Shown piece after piece: positions 1 to 10,042 of a stretch of DNA of 64,000 nucleotides. Within the stretch, counting starts at the first letter, position 1; every line of letters begins with the position of its first letter. This DNA comes from Haematobia irritans. Its lineage: Eukaryota > Arthropoda > Insecta > Diptera > Muscidae. Both the position numbers and the translations under genes were made by a program. Under the pieces are notes generated by a model. It was not told the origin of the DNA and searched no databases. It worked only from the letters and a program-made list of their open reading frames with translations. The stretch lies in contig NC_134397.1 in the NCBI RefSeq assembly GCF_050003625.1, forward strand, positions 266,532,070 to 266,596,069, given 5' to 3'.

Positions 1-432
1 CGATCCGGACAGAATTTGATAGACTTCTACAAAATCTATAAATTTAAGTCGGCTAATGCACTAGGGTGGAACACAATGTTAGTAAAAAATAAATATGGGA
101 AACATTTAAATCTGAAGCAATTTTAAAGAAACTTCGCAAGTTTAGGAAAATTAGAGTCATTTTTACAATTTTTCGACTAAGCAATGGCGATTTTACAAGG
201 AAAATGTTGGTATTTTGACCATTTTTGTCGAAATCAGAAAAACATATATATGGAAGCTATATCTAAATCTGAACCGATTTCAACCAAATTTGGCACGCAT
301 AGCTACAATACTAATTCTACTCCCTGTGCAAAATTTCAACTAAATCGGAGTTAAAAATTGGCCTCTGTGGTCATAGGAGTGTAAATCGGGCGAAAGCTTG
401 TAACGAGCCAATTGCTCGTACATATTGTTTTT

Positions 433-525
433 GATTAATTTAATTTATTTTGATTTATATAAATACCACATTTTGTCCTTGATTTGATTAATTACTTTAA
501 TTTGTATAAATACCACATTTTTCCC
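433..525 (+). promoter_or_regulatory. Duplicated TATA-box block in the LTR
   Basis: Two similar blocks each carry GATTAATT, then a TATA box, then AAATACCACATTTT. The TATA boxes are TATATAAATA at 456-465 and TATAAATA at 505-512, about 48 bp apart. Their place near the LTR start fits a U3 promoter. The promoter role is inferred from position and motif only. Confidence 0.5.
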
Positions 526-810
526 CTTCGTACCACTGTACCCGTTTGGTTGCTGTGCGTCACGGTAACCATTGCAACCGTAATCACTTTCTTGCATGAG
601 GTACAAGTGGTATCAAGGGGAAACATGCTTTCATCACCCATCATTGTTGAGATTACATGTTGGTAATTCTCACTGGGTTGATGTATCGGCCGACTTAAGA
701 ATGTGGGCTTTCGGCGACAATGGCATGAATCAACCGAGGCTTGACGAACAGTAAAGCGAGTGGCAACGACCGCTGCCGAACTTCCGAAAGCAACAACCGA
801 TTCATCTTAA

Positions 811-1144
811 CGCGGTTCGTCCGCTTACGCGATTCGTTCGCATCCGAACACAGTAGAGTAGAACTCCCGACTACTTTTCTCCTATCCTTTCCCTTTCCCC
901 CTCTCTATACTAAACCTCCCCTTAACGCGGTTCGTCCGCTTACGCGATTCGTTCGCTTACGCGATTCGTTCGCTTACGCGATTAGTTCGCTTACGCGGTT
1001 CGTCCGCTTACGCGATTCGTTCGCTTACGCAGTTCGGCTGCTTACGCGGTTCGTCCGCTTACGCGATTCGTTCGCTTACGCCATTAGTTCGCTTACGCGG
1101 TTCGTCCGCTTACGCGGTTCGTCCGCTTACGCGGTTCGTCCGCA
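811..1144 (+). repeat. 17-bp tandem array in the LTR
   Basis: The unit CGCTTACGCGATTCGTT repeats with period 17 bp (for example at 937 and 954), with variants ending GTTCGTC or ATTAGTT. A small outlying group lies at 811-845 and the main run at about 926-1144. It is far GC-richer than its surroundings. The units abut with no spacers. Confidence 0.8.
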
Positions 1145-1265
1145 TTAATCAGTTGTATTTCCCCTATCCCTCTTTCCGTTACAGAAACCGGCACGAGCTC
1201 CATCAGCCGTCACCATCATCGTCCTCGAATACGAGCACCGCCGGCCCGACTCCACCGTCATCTTC

Positions 1266-1760
1266 GTGCACGAACACCACCATTAACATCAACGTCCCCG
1301 ACCATCGTCGGCCCGACTTCCCCGTCGTCATCATACACGAACATCACCAACCCGACACCATCATCATCAACTCACACGATCAGCGTCGGCCCGACACCAT
1401 CGTTATCACCGTGCCCGAACACCGTCGGCCCGATACCATCGTCATCACCGCATACGAACGCCGTCGGCCCGACGCCATCGTCATCCCAGTATACGAACGC
1501 CGTCGGCCCGACCCCACCGTCGTCCTCGTACACGAACACCCCCAGCCCGATACCATAGTCATCACCGCGTACGAATACCGTCGGCCCGACACCACCGCCA
1601 TCCCAGTACACGAACACCGTCGGCCCGACCCCCCGTCATCTTCGTACACGAATACCACCAGCCCGATACCACCGTCGTCACCGCACCCGATCAACGTCGG
1701 CGCGACCCCATCGTTATCACCGAACACGAACACCGTCGGCCCGACCCAACCGTCGACTCC
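1266..1760 (+). repeat. 39-bp tandem array in the LTR
   Basis: CGTCGGCCCGA recurs at 1306, 1384, 1423, 1462, 1501, 1579 and 1618, all multiples of 39 bp apart. Because 39 is divisible by three, the frame stays open and gives a 13-residue repeat around HRRPDTIVIT; the opposite strand is open too. A protein is possible but the two-strand openness argues for a simple tandem expansion. Confidence 0.8.
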
Positions 1761-2016
1761 GTACTATTCTCCGTCGTCACCAATCGTCATCACCCCGTTC
1801 TATCACCGACACGATTCATCATCGTATCCAACCAATCCACCGACATTGTTTCATCATCATCGTCATCAAGCAACATCGCACGTTCATCAACCAGCGCTCC
1901 ACGAGACTTCGTCATCGTCCGACCAACCCAGCCCACCATTCATAGTCAAGTCCCCACCAGTCGTCGCCCATCATTGCCCTTACCCACGATTGTATTGTAT
2001 ATAAGTAAGAATTATC

Positions 2017-2022
2017 AATAAA
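2017..2022 (+). promoter_or_regulatory. Poly(A) signal AATAAA in the LTR
   Basis: AATAAA lies about 110 bp before the LTR end and after the 39-bp array, where the R/U5 polyadenylation signal of an LTR in + orientation is expected. The role is inferred. Confidence 0.45.
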
Positions 2023-2902
2023 AACCCATAAAAGGATATAACTAGTTTGTTATTATTTAAGGTTTGTGGATCCTTAAAAGACAACCCTGGACGGCCGCTG
2101 GCCTACCTCAGCCCACGAAGAAAACCACGTTACAAGCTATATATGGAAGCTATATCTAAATCTGAACCGATTTCAACCAAATTTGGCACGAATAGCTAGA
2201 ATGCTAATTCTACTCCCTGTGCAAAATTTGAACTAAAGCGGAACAAAATATTGACCTCTGTGGCCATATGAGTGTAAATCGGGCGAAAGGTATATATGGG
2301 AGATATATCTAAATCTGAACCGATTTCAATAAAATTTGGCACACTTGACTACACTACTAATTGTACTCCTAGTGCGACATTTCAACCAAATTGGGGAAAA
2401 CCTCTGGCTTCTGTGACCGTATTAGTCCATATCGGGCGAAAGATATGTATGGGAGCTATATCTAAATCTTAACCGATTTCAATAAAATTTGGCGCACTTG
2501 ACTATAGTACTAATTGTTCTGCTTGTGCAAAATTTTAAGCAAATTAGGGTAAAATTCTGGCTTCTGGGGCCATATAAGTCCGTATCGGGCGAAATATATA
2601 TATATATATGGGAGCTGTATCTAAATCTGAACCGATTTGAACCAAAATCAATAGGGATCTATTCTGAGCCAAAGCACATACTTGTGCCAAATTTGAAGTC
2701 GATTGGACTAAAACTGCGACCTAGACTTTGATTACAAAAATGTATTCACGGACAGACGGACATGGCTATATCGACTCAGGAGCCCACCCTAAGCATTTTT
2801 GCCAAAGACACCATGTGTCTATCTCGTCTCCTTCCGGGTGTTGCAAACATATGCACTAACTTATAATGCCCTGTTCCACAGTGTGGCGCAGGGTATAAAA
2901 AC

Positions 2903-3037
2903 GTTGAAATTACTTATTAAAAATATGGAAAAAGCGATTTATAAAAAATTTAATTAAAAGAACTTCCGGCGTAGTTGAAATTAAGAACATCTTTGGGAGG
3001 ACATTTTCGGAAGTGCTTTTAGTTTTTTTTTGCTGGG
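2903..3037 (+). mobile_element. Right-end fragment of CCCAGC MITE
   Basis: This stretch matches the right part of the complete copy at 53640-54218: the AACTTCCGG.GTAG motif, the CTTTGGGAGGACATTTT motif, and the terminal TTTTTTTTGCTGGGA. The left end is missing, so it is a truncated relic next to the end of P153-C. Confidence 0.6.
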
Positions 3038-4289
3038 ATGTTTCAGACCAATTGTTCAATTTGTTCAATTTTCTTTACAACCACAAACAAAATGGGTGTT
3101 TAAAATATGAAGTAAAATTGTCACTCTATGCCTCGTAATTCGAATCCGCTTTAACGTCAAAGGTTTGACATTAAAGACATTTTCCTATTTTTTTTCTGGC
3201 ATTTGTTCGTGAGTGGATGATTACTCATGTTTATGGTAAGATTTATTGCCCCCAACAAAAAACTTCATGGAAACTTGTCTTTTACTTGAGACGTCCAAAT
3301 GGAATGTGATAGGCATGAACAAAAGCATTTAATTTATACAGTTCTGGGATAAGCTTAAGACAACAAAGGTTTTATTATGTCTTTCATACCTAAAAACAAG
3401 TAAAGGATTTTTCTCAGAAAAAAGGACTCGATTGAAAAAAAAGCAATCTTATATTTGAATATCAAAATTGGTTTTGATATTCAAATGCTTCATGTCTATG
3501 GACGAAATTGCAAGCAAGTTGTTTTTCTTTTTTTTTTTTCAAAGCTTTGTCAAAAGATTAGTCACACAACAATAAAAACGACAAATTTTGTTATCTAAAA
3601 TACCTGTTTGGGTTTCTTTTTTAATGGAGACGGAAAATATTGACCCTAAAATGAACATGGTTTAGTGAATTAAGATTTTCTCAAAAATGGCCACTTCATT
3701 CTAGGCATGAAACGTGGCAGAAGTTTTTTTTGAGGTGTGGGGAAATTTTGAAATTGCTACATGCATGGCAAGGGATCTAAAATTCATTGTGCGAGACCAT
3801 ATATGACCATATGCGAAAGGGTCACCCTGAATGAGTCACGTACTTGTGAAATGTTTTCATGTCCAGCAGCCATTTTATTTCTATCGCTTTATTCTTGGAC
3901 TTGTTGTTTTTTTATGTTCATTTCTTCTTCTTAAGCTGAAACATATTGTATCAATTATTGCAACTTTATTTTATATATAAATCCATTGGATTTAATACAA
4001 AAGGATAACTTTTGTTTCATTAGAGGTAAAATGGATAAAGTTTGTTTTCTATTTCAGAAAATTCTTATTATATATGCATGTCAACAGTTGCTTTTCAATA
4101 AAAAATAAAAAAATAAATTAGAGACGAGGTAGTAACATTGCCATTGGCCAAAAAACTTTGTTTTTTTTTTTAAAATTCCTGGTTAAATGCATATAAATTA
4201 AATAAGGTTTTAAAATGAATTTTGCAAAATGAATTAGTCTTCCATCTTATATTAATTAGAGTGTAGTTAAAACCCTATTTAAATACACC
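3038..4289. other. No gene seen; AT-rich spacer with a perfect hairpin
   Basis: I see no exon-like frame or known element here. There are several homopolymer T runs and one perfect inverted repeat (3453-3467 with 3472-3486, loop of four bases). Confidence 0.5.
3453..3486. other. Perfect 15-bp hairpin with 4-base loop
   Basis: The arms ATTTGAATATCAAAA (3453-3467) and TTTTGATATTCAAAT (3472-3486) are exact reverse complements separated by TTGG. The surrounding sequence is ordinary AT-rich spacer. Confidence 0.7.
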
Positions 4290-4440
4290 TAAACCTCGCC
4301 TTGCGTCGCAGATACGTTCCAAAAAAACCACGACGCAAACTGAAACGACGCAAAGTGAATTATGAGTTTCTATGGCAAACCATGCAAAGATTGGAGACAG
4401 ATAACAACGCAACTTCGAAAATCTAACAACGCAAAGTGAA
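4290..4440. other. Possible DNA-transposon terminus with ACGACGCAAA motifs
   Basis: The block opens CACCTAAACCTCGCCTTGCG and holds four variants of ACGACGCAAACTG or ACAACGCAAAGTG. This resembles the general look of pogo/Tigger termini, but I see no matching opposite end and no clear target duplication, so the call is tentative. Confidence 0.25.
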
Positions 4441-4788
4441 AACAAGTATATACGGCCGTAAGTTCGGCCAGGCCGAAGCTTATGTATCCTCCACCATAGA
4501 TTGCGTAGAAACTTCTACTAAAGACTGTCATCCACAATCGATAACACTTGCCGATGGCAAGGTATCTTAACACATCTTAACATCGTCTTCTAAATTGTAA
4601 GTTAGTCCATACGTGGTGTATATTATCCTAAAACAAGTATATACAGCACTAGGTTCGACCGGGCCGAATTTTAAATACCCACCACCATGAACCAAATCTT
4701 AGGGTTTGCTTTGAAATTTCAGGAGGGCTTGAGGACTTGAGGACACTTCCCGAAGATAAATTTAAAGATTTCACCTATGAGGACTATA

Positions 4789-6089
4789 AAGGGTGATACG
4801 GTCAAAATTTGGTCAAGGGAAAACGCGTGTAAATCGGTGAAATCATTTATTTAAAAAATCAAATTAAATTTCTTTTTCAAGTTCAATTAGTATAAAATTC
4901 AGGAAAAATATTCAGTTAGGCTTTCGCTTTTCCAAATCCGAATTGCCAGACCTCACGCTTGACACCTGCCATCAGATTTTGTACAACCACCTTGTCCACC
5001 TTCTTCGCCGCAGAAAGCCAGTTTGCCTTGAACTGCTGCTCGTCCTTAGCAGTTTTTTTGGTCTTCTTTAGGTTCCGCTTGACAATAGCCCAGTATTTCT
5101 CAATTGGGCGGAGCTCTGGCGTGTTGGGAGGGTTCTTGTCCTTGGCAACCACCTGCACGTTGTTGGCGGCGTACCACTCCATGGCCTTTTTACCGTAATG
5201 GCAAGATGCAAAAATCCGGCCAAAAAGGTACGGAACAACCGTGTTTCTTCAGGAAAGGCAGCAGACGTTTATTCAAACACTCTTTCACGTAAATTTCGTG
5301 GTTGAAAGTCCCGGAAGCTATGAAAATGCTGCTTTTCAAGCCACAGGTACGGATGGCTTGCCAAACCAGATATTTCTTTGCGAACTTTGACAGTTTTATG
5401 TGCTTGAAAATATCTGCTGCCTTTCCCCTTCCTTTTGCCGTATAAAACTCATGTCCCGAAAGCTGCTTGTAGTCGGCTTTGACGTAGGTTTCGTCGTCCA
5501 TTACCACGCAGTCAAACTTCGTCAGCATCGTCGTGTACAGCCTCCGGGATCGCGCTTTGGCCGTCGTATTTTGTTTATCATCGCGATTTGGAGTCACTAC
5601 CTTCTTGTAAGTCGATAGTCCGGCTCTTTTTTTGGCTCGATGCACGGTTGTAGACGATACACTCAGCTTATTTGCGGCATCTCGGAGAGAGAGGTTAGGG
5701 TTTCGCTTGAAACTACCGGCAACTCTCTTTGTCGTCTCAGCGGCTTCCGGTTTTCGATTTCCCCCCGATCCAGACTTCCTGGCTGTCGACAAACGTTCCC
5801 CAAACACTTTAATTTCATTTGTAACGGTTGATTTGGCAACTTTTAGCGATTTTGCCAGCTTTGCGTGCGAGTAGCTCGGATTTTCGCGATGCGCGAGCAA
5901 AATTTTGATACGCTGCTCTTCTTGCTTGGACGGCATTTTGACAACTGAAGAATGAATTCCAAAATCAAAATAGGAGCAACATTCTACACACACACACCTT
6001 CAAAATGAGGGGTGTTCAGGTTTTTTAAATGCAAAATTGAAAGAAATACGTCAAGTTTATATTGACCAAATTTTGACCGTATCACCCTT
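4789..6089 (-). mobile_element. Tc1/mariner element, DD37E (ITmD37E-like), copy 1
   Basis: The 1301-bp element has near-perfect terminal inverted repeats of about 27 bp beginning AAGGGTGATACGGTCAAAAT. It is flanked by TA at 4787-4788 and 6090-6091. A related uninterrupted site at about 23297-23340 reads straight through this point with one TA-position dinucleotide, which confirms the boundaries. The transposase lies on the minus strand. The spacing of the last two catalytic residues is 37, the signature of the ITmD37E group described from mosquitoes; that family name is from established knowledge and the match here is by motif. Confidence 0.93.
4916..5936 (-). pseudogene. DD37E mariner transposase, frameshifted
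   Basis: This would encode the transposase that cuts and pastes the element at TA sites. From the ATG at 5934-5936 (MPSKQEEQRI) the N-terminal half shows two helix-turn-helix units (about residues 3-45 and 78-105), a basic linker, and the first catalytic Asp in VVMDDETYV (about residue 148). The second Asp is in FWPD (about residue 241). Directly after it a one-base insertion in a T run near 5205 shifts the frame. The correct frame resumes as MEWYAANN..., carrying the catalytic Glu in RPIEKYW, and ends at KAKA. The intact length would be about 339 residues, normal for the superfamily. An in-frame upstream Met at 5993 adds 19 residues but lies in the 5' leader and is unlikely to be the real start. 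A single lesion makes this a fairly young copy. Confidence 0.9.
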
Positions 6090-7356
6090 TATCAGATTCT
6101 GGATTTATAAGAACCATTTTATGTTTGAGTTTTAGAGGAATCATTAACATCTCTTGTAAGTGTGCATGAAAATTATAAAATAACGTCTTGATATGAAATC
6201 TTAAATCTGTAGAAGTAGATTTTACATAGAGTTTCAAGCAATTTTCATGACCAGTGCGCCTTCTACACCCTCAAGAAGTGAAGTCGGTCTATATGGAGGC
6301 ATTACCAAATGGACCGATAAAAACTTAATCCGATACAAGTTTTTGTGAGCCTAAAATACCAGAATATTTACAATTTCAGGCAAATCAGATAAAAACTACG
6401 GTTTCTAGAAACCCAAGGAGTTAAATCGGGAGATCGTTCTTATGGGGGCTATACTAAAATATGGACCCATACTCACCGTTTTCGGCACACCTCTTTATGA
6501 CCCGAAAATTCCTCTAGATTTCCAATTTCAGGCAAATAGGATAAAAACTTCGGATTCTAGATGCCCAAGAAGTAAAATCAGGAAATCGGTCTATATGGGG
6601 GCTACACCAAAATATGTACCGGTACTCACCATTTTCGGCACACCTCTTTATGGTCCTAAAATATCTCTAGATTTCCAATTTCAGACAAATTGGATAAAAA
6701 CTACGGTTTCTATAAGCCCAAGACCCCAAATCGGGAGGTCGTTTTATATGGGGACCATACCAAAACATGGACCGATACTCACAATTTTGTGGCACACGTA
6801 TTTGTGGTCCTACAATACCTCTAGATTTCCAATTTCAGGTAAATTGAATAAAAACTACGGTTTCTATAAGCCCAAGAAGTAAAATCGGGAGATCGGTCTA
6901 TATGGGGGCTATACCAAAATATGGACCGATACTCACCATTTTTGGCACACCTCTTTATGGTCATAAAATATCTCTAGATTTCAAATTTCAGGCAAATTGG
7001 ATAAAAACTACGATTTCTATAAGCCCAAGACCCCAAATCGGGAGGTCGGTTTATATGGGGACTATATCAAAACCTGGACCGATATAGCCCATCGTCGAAC
7101 TTGACCTGTCTGCAGACAAAAGACGAGTTTGTGTAAAATTTCAGCACGATTACTTCATTATTGAAGATTGTAGCGTGATTACAACAGACAGACGGACAGA
7201 CGGACATCGTTATATCGTCTTAGAATTTCTCCCTGATCAAGAATATATATACTTTATATAGTCGGAAATCGATATTTCGATGTGTTACAAACTGAATGAC
7301 AAACTTATTATACCCCCGTCACCATTCTATGGTGGTGGGTATAAAAATACGTATAT

Positions 7357-7709
7357 GTTAGGTTAGGTTAGGTTAGGTGGTTGCCCGATATATCAGGCTC
7401 ACTTAGACTATTCAGTCCATTGTGATACCACATTGGTGATCTTCTCTCTTATCACTAATTGCTGCCTGATTCCATGTTAAGCTCAATGACAAGGGACCTC
7501 CTTTTTATAGCCGAGTCCGAACGGCGTTCCACATTGCAGTGAAACCACTTAGAGAAGCTTTGAAACCCTCAAAAATGTCGCCAGCCTTACTGAGGTGGGA
7601 TAATCCACCGCTGAAAAATTTTTTGGTCTTCGGTCGAAGCAGGAATCGAACCCACGACGTTGTGTATGCAAGGCGGGCATGCTAACCATTGCACCACGGT
7701 GGCTCCCAA
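7357..7709 (-). mobile_element. tRNA-derived SINE
   Basis: Read on the minus strand from 7707, the head begins GGGAGCCACCGTGGTGCAAT. It carries an A box TGGTGCAATGG (7686-7696) and a B box GGTTCGATTCC (7642-7652), both matching the Pol III internal promoter consensus. A tRNA-unrelated body follows, and the 3' tail is a run of CCTAA-type repeats (7357-7378 on the plus strand). The unit is flanked by a 14-bp duplication AAAAATACGTATAT at 7343-7356 and 7710-7723, as expected for LINE-driven retroposition. It inserted right at the end of the P153-B copy. A truncated relative lies at 44577-44655. Confidence 0.88.
7642..7696 (-). promoter_or_regulatory. SINE Pol III A and B boxes
   Basis: The A box TGGTGCAATGG (7686-7696) and B box GGTTCGATTCC (7642-7652) are about 33 bp apart. 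Both fit the consensus, so this copy could still be transcribed by Pol III. It is a SINE head rather than a tRNA gene: the cloverleaf is not closed by an acceptor stem after the B box. Confidence 0.75.
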
Positions 7710-7736
7710 AAAAATACGTATATAATTCAGTTTGAC

Positions 7737-8085
7737 AAAATTTTCTATAGAAATAAAATTTTAACAAAATTTTCTATAGAAATACAATTTTGACAGAATT
7801 TTCTATAGAAAAAAAGTTTAACAATATTTTTTATAGAAATAAAATTTTGACAAAATTTTCTATAGAAAAAAATTTTGACAATATTTTTCATAGAAATAAA
7901 ATTTTGACAAAAATTTCTATAGAATTACAATTTTCACAACACTTTCTATAGAAATAAAATTTTGAAAAAAATTTCTATAGACACAAAATTTTGACAAAAT
8001 TTTCTATAGAAATAAAATTTTGACAAAATTTTCTATAGTAATCAAATTTTGGTAGATTATTTTTGGCTGTAGTGGCAACCATGAT
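7737..8085. repeat. 29-bp array with GTGGCAACC terminus
   Basis: Units of TTTTCTATAGAAATAAAATT/TTGACAAAA type with a period near 29 bp run to about 8049. Then comes GGTAGATTATTTTTGGCTGT and AGTGGCAACCATGA, the right-end signature of this class. The left end is lost or displaced by the SINE. Both neighbours belong to the P153-A/B nest. Confidence 0.7.
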
Positions 8086-8413
8086 TATGAATCGATATGG
8101 ACCAATTTTTGTGTGATTGTGGATCGGCTATATATAACTATAGACCGTTATGGACCAATTTTGGCATAGGTGTTAACGGCCATATACTTATACCACGTAT
8201 CAAATTTCAACCGAATCGGATGAATTTTGCTCTGCCAAGGGGTTCCGGATGTCAAATCTGGGGATCGATTTATATGGGGGCTATATATAATTATGGACCG
8301 ATATCGATCAATTTTTGCATAGTTGTAAGATACGATATATGTACACCTCGTACCAAATTTAAACCTGATCGTATGAATTTTGCTCCTCCAAGAGGCTCTG
8401 AATATCAAATCTG

Positions 8414-8637
8414 CACAGAAAAAAATTTCACGAAAATTTTTCCAATTAAAATCTTAATTGAGTTTTAAAAAATATTCAATTAAATATATAATTTAAATAA
8501 AAATCAATCACTCAAATTAAAAGTATCAATTAATTTTTTAATTGATACTATCATTTCTGTGATTGAAGACATTTCAATTAAAAAATTAATTGGATCAATT
8601 AATTTCGTGATTGATTCAGATTTGTTGTTTTTTGGTG
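8414..8637. mobile_element. Small AT-rich MITE-like insertion (224 bp)
   Basis: A family-A module reading CAAATCTG/GGGATCGG is split here by sequence that starts CACAGAAAAAAATTTCACG and ends GTTTTTTGGTG. Inside are several overlapping palindromes around AATTAATTTTTTAATTGA. The CAC...GTG ends with A runs resemble the other CACTCAAAA-type MITEs, but no clear target duplication beyond a possible TG is visible. Confidence 0.55.
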
Positions 8638-8652
8638 GGGGTCGGTTTATAT

Positions 8653-9235
8653 TAGAGGTGTGCACGTGAGTAATAGTTTACTCACGCTCACGCACACTCA
8701 CGACTGAAAAATCATACTCACGCACACTCACGCACGATATTTTTTGGTAGGACTCACGCTCACGCACACTCACGAAAAGAAAATTTGTACTCACGCACAC
8801 TCACGCACGAAAACGTCGTGACTCACGAAAAATACCGTGACTCACGAAAAATATCGTGACTCACGAAATATATCGTGACTCACGAATAATTTTATGATTA
8901 ATTTACCTTACCGAAGTGTCTGAAAACATGAGCATTATTAAAATCGAGAGTGTTATTTAACTCTTAACATCCCAGGTGTCACTAAAATTGTAATTGAATT
9001 TAACTCTTAAGCGTTTTATGTTGGAGAGCAGGAATATTTTCGTGAGTGTAATTCTTTACTCACGCACACTCACGAAGATATTATTTTCGTGACTCACGCT
9101 CACGCACGACATTTTGGTTTGTTAATCACGCTCACGCACACTCACGCTGTTTTCATGAGCGTGACTCACGACTCACGCACGAATCTCGAAAATGTTCGTG
9201 AGTCACGACAATTTCGTGTCACGTGCACACCTCTA
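8653..9235. mobile_element. hAT-like MITE, CACTCACG-rich, copy 1 (583 bp)
   Basis: The ends are TAGAGGTGTGCACGTGA and its inverse TCACGTGCACACCTCTA. An 8-bp duplication GTTTATAT (8645-8652 and 9236-9243) flanks it inside a P153-A module, which normally reads CGGTTTATATGGGGG. TAGAG-type ends with 8-bp duplications are hallmarks of the hAT superfamily. Both subterminal regions are packed with CACTCACG and GTGACTCACG motifs, probably transposase-binding sites (inference). No transposase is encoded. A second copy is at 34201-34725. Confidence 0.85.
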
Positions 9236-10042
9236 GTTTATATGGGGGCTACACATAATTATGGACCGATATGGACCAATGCCTGCATGGTAGTTAGAGA
9301 CATTATACCAACACCACGTACCAAATTTCAACTGAATCGGACGAATTTTGCTCTTCCACGAGGCTCCGGAGGTCATATCTGGGGATCGATTTATATGGGG
9401 GCTATATATAATTATGGACCGATATGGAGCAATTTTTGCATGGTTATTAGAGACCACATACTAACACTACCTACAAAATTTCAGCCGAATCGGATGAAAT
9501 TTGTTTCCCTTAGAGGCTCCGCAAGCCAAATCTGGGGATCCGTATATATGGGAGTTATATATAATTATGGACCGATGTGGACCAATTTTTGCATGGTTGT
9601 GAGAAACCATATATTTACACCATGAACCAAATTTCAACCGGATCGGATGAATTTTGCTCCTCCAAAAGACGCTCCGCAAACTTAATCTGAGCGTCGGTTT
9701 ATATGGGGGCTATACGTAAAAGTTGTCCGATATGGCCCATTTGCAATGCCATCCGACCTACATCAATAACAACTACTTGTGCCAAGTGACAAGTCGATAG
9801 CTTGTTTCCTTCGGATTTGAACAGACGGACGAACGGACGGACATGCTTAGATCGACCCAGAATCTCACCACGACCCAGAATATATATACTTTATGGGGTC
9901 TTAGAGCAATATTTCGATGTGTTACAAACGGAATGACAAAGTTAATATACCCCCATCCTATTGCGGAGGGTATAAAAAGGAAAAGCTAAATTTGTTTCCT
10001 TTATTGGTGACCCGCGAGTATTTGAAAACAATACCTGATAAT

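Larger units (their letters stand above)
399..2134 (+). mobile_element. Solo LTR (1736 bp) of an LTR retrotransposon
   Basis: The block starts TGTAACG and ends CGTTACA, a 7-bp terminal inverted repeat of the TG...CA kind found on LTRs. It is flanked by a 4-bp duplication AGCT (395-398 and 2135-2138). The host P153-C module normally reads GGGCGAAAGCTATATATGG with one AGCT, so the duplication came with the insertion. No internal retroviral region follows, hence solo LTR. Inside are two TATA boxes, a 17-bp tandem array, a 39-bp tandem array and AATAAA near the 3' end, in the U3-R-U5 order expected for + orientation. A 4-bp duplication suits Ty3/gypsy and also BEL/Pao, so the superfamily is not resolved. 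The open frame at 1153-2004 is a by-product of the 39-bp repeat. Confidence 0.8.
1..2901 (+). repeat. P153-C element, 5'-truncated by window, split by solo LTR
   Basis: This is a dispersed element whose left part lies outside the window. It resumes at 2139 after the LTR. It matches the complete copy at 40385-41732, with shared motifs such as GAACCGATTTCAACCAAATT and GTAAATCGGGCGAAAG. Modules recur about every 153 bp. Near the right end is a GACGGACATGGC tract (2749-2766), and the copy finishes at GCAGGGTATAAAA around 2900. It has no coding potential of its own; open frames in it are module read-through. The variant from about 2300 onward is the one also seen at 44656-45022. The element resembles Helitron-derived DINE-1 types with central tandem repeats, but that assignment is inference. 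Confidence 0.8.
4633..7346 (+). repeat. P153-B element, split by DD37E mariner
   Basis: The left end is ACAAGTATATACAGCACTAG with the palindrome TTCGACCGGGCCGAA. The right end is CCATTCTATGGTGGTGGGTA followed by TAAAAA. Modules read GGTCTATATGGGGGCTATAC and ATTTCAGGCAAATTGGATAA. Translations of the module show a 51-residue repeat (for example MGAIPKYGPI... at 6902). The (GTCY)-type tract is at 7184-7206. It sits inside the P153-A copy and is itself split by the mariner at 4789-6089, so the order is A, then B, then mariner. Confidence 0.8.
4441..9977 (+). repeat. P153-A element, heavily interrupted
   Basis: The left end at 4441 (ACAAGTATATACGGCCGTAA, then the TTCGGCCAGGCCGAA palindrome) runs to about 4631. 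Family-A modules resume at 8086 and continue to GGAGGGTATAAAAA at 9977. Between lie a P153-B copy (with mariner), a SINE and a 29-bp array; two MITEs sit in the right half. Complete modules have the core TTTATATGGGGGCTATATAT. A GACGGACGAACGGACGGACA tract lies at about 9828-9850. The frame at 9089-9625 is module read-through extended from MITE sequence. Confidence 0.75.

Noticed and set aside
1150..2000. Bacterial contamination or CpG island, because of higher GC
   Set aside because: It lies wholly inside an LTR with a clear target duplication, so the GC belongs to the retrotransposon.
1153..2004. 283-codon open frame as a protein-coding gene
   Set aside because: It is generated by a 39-bp tandem repeat in a solo LTR, and the opposite strand is open over the same stretch.
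7357..7378. Telomeric TTAGG repeat
   Set aside because: Only a few units, located at the SINE 3' end; Diptera lack TTAGG telomeres.
7642..7707. tRNA gene
   Set aside because: Good A and B boxes, but no closing acceptor stem; it is the head of a SINE with a 14-bp target duplication.
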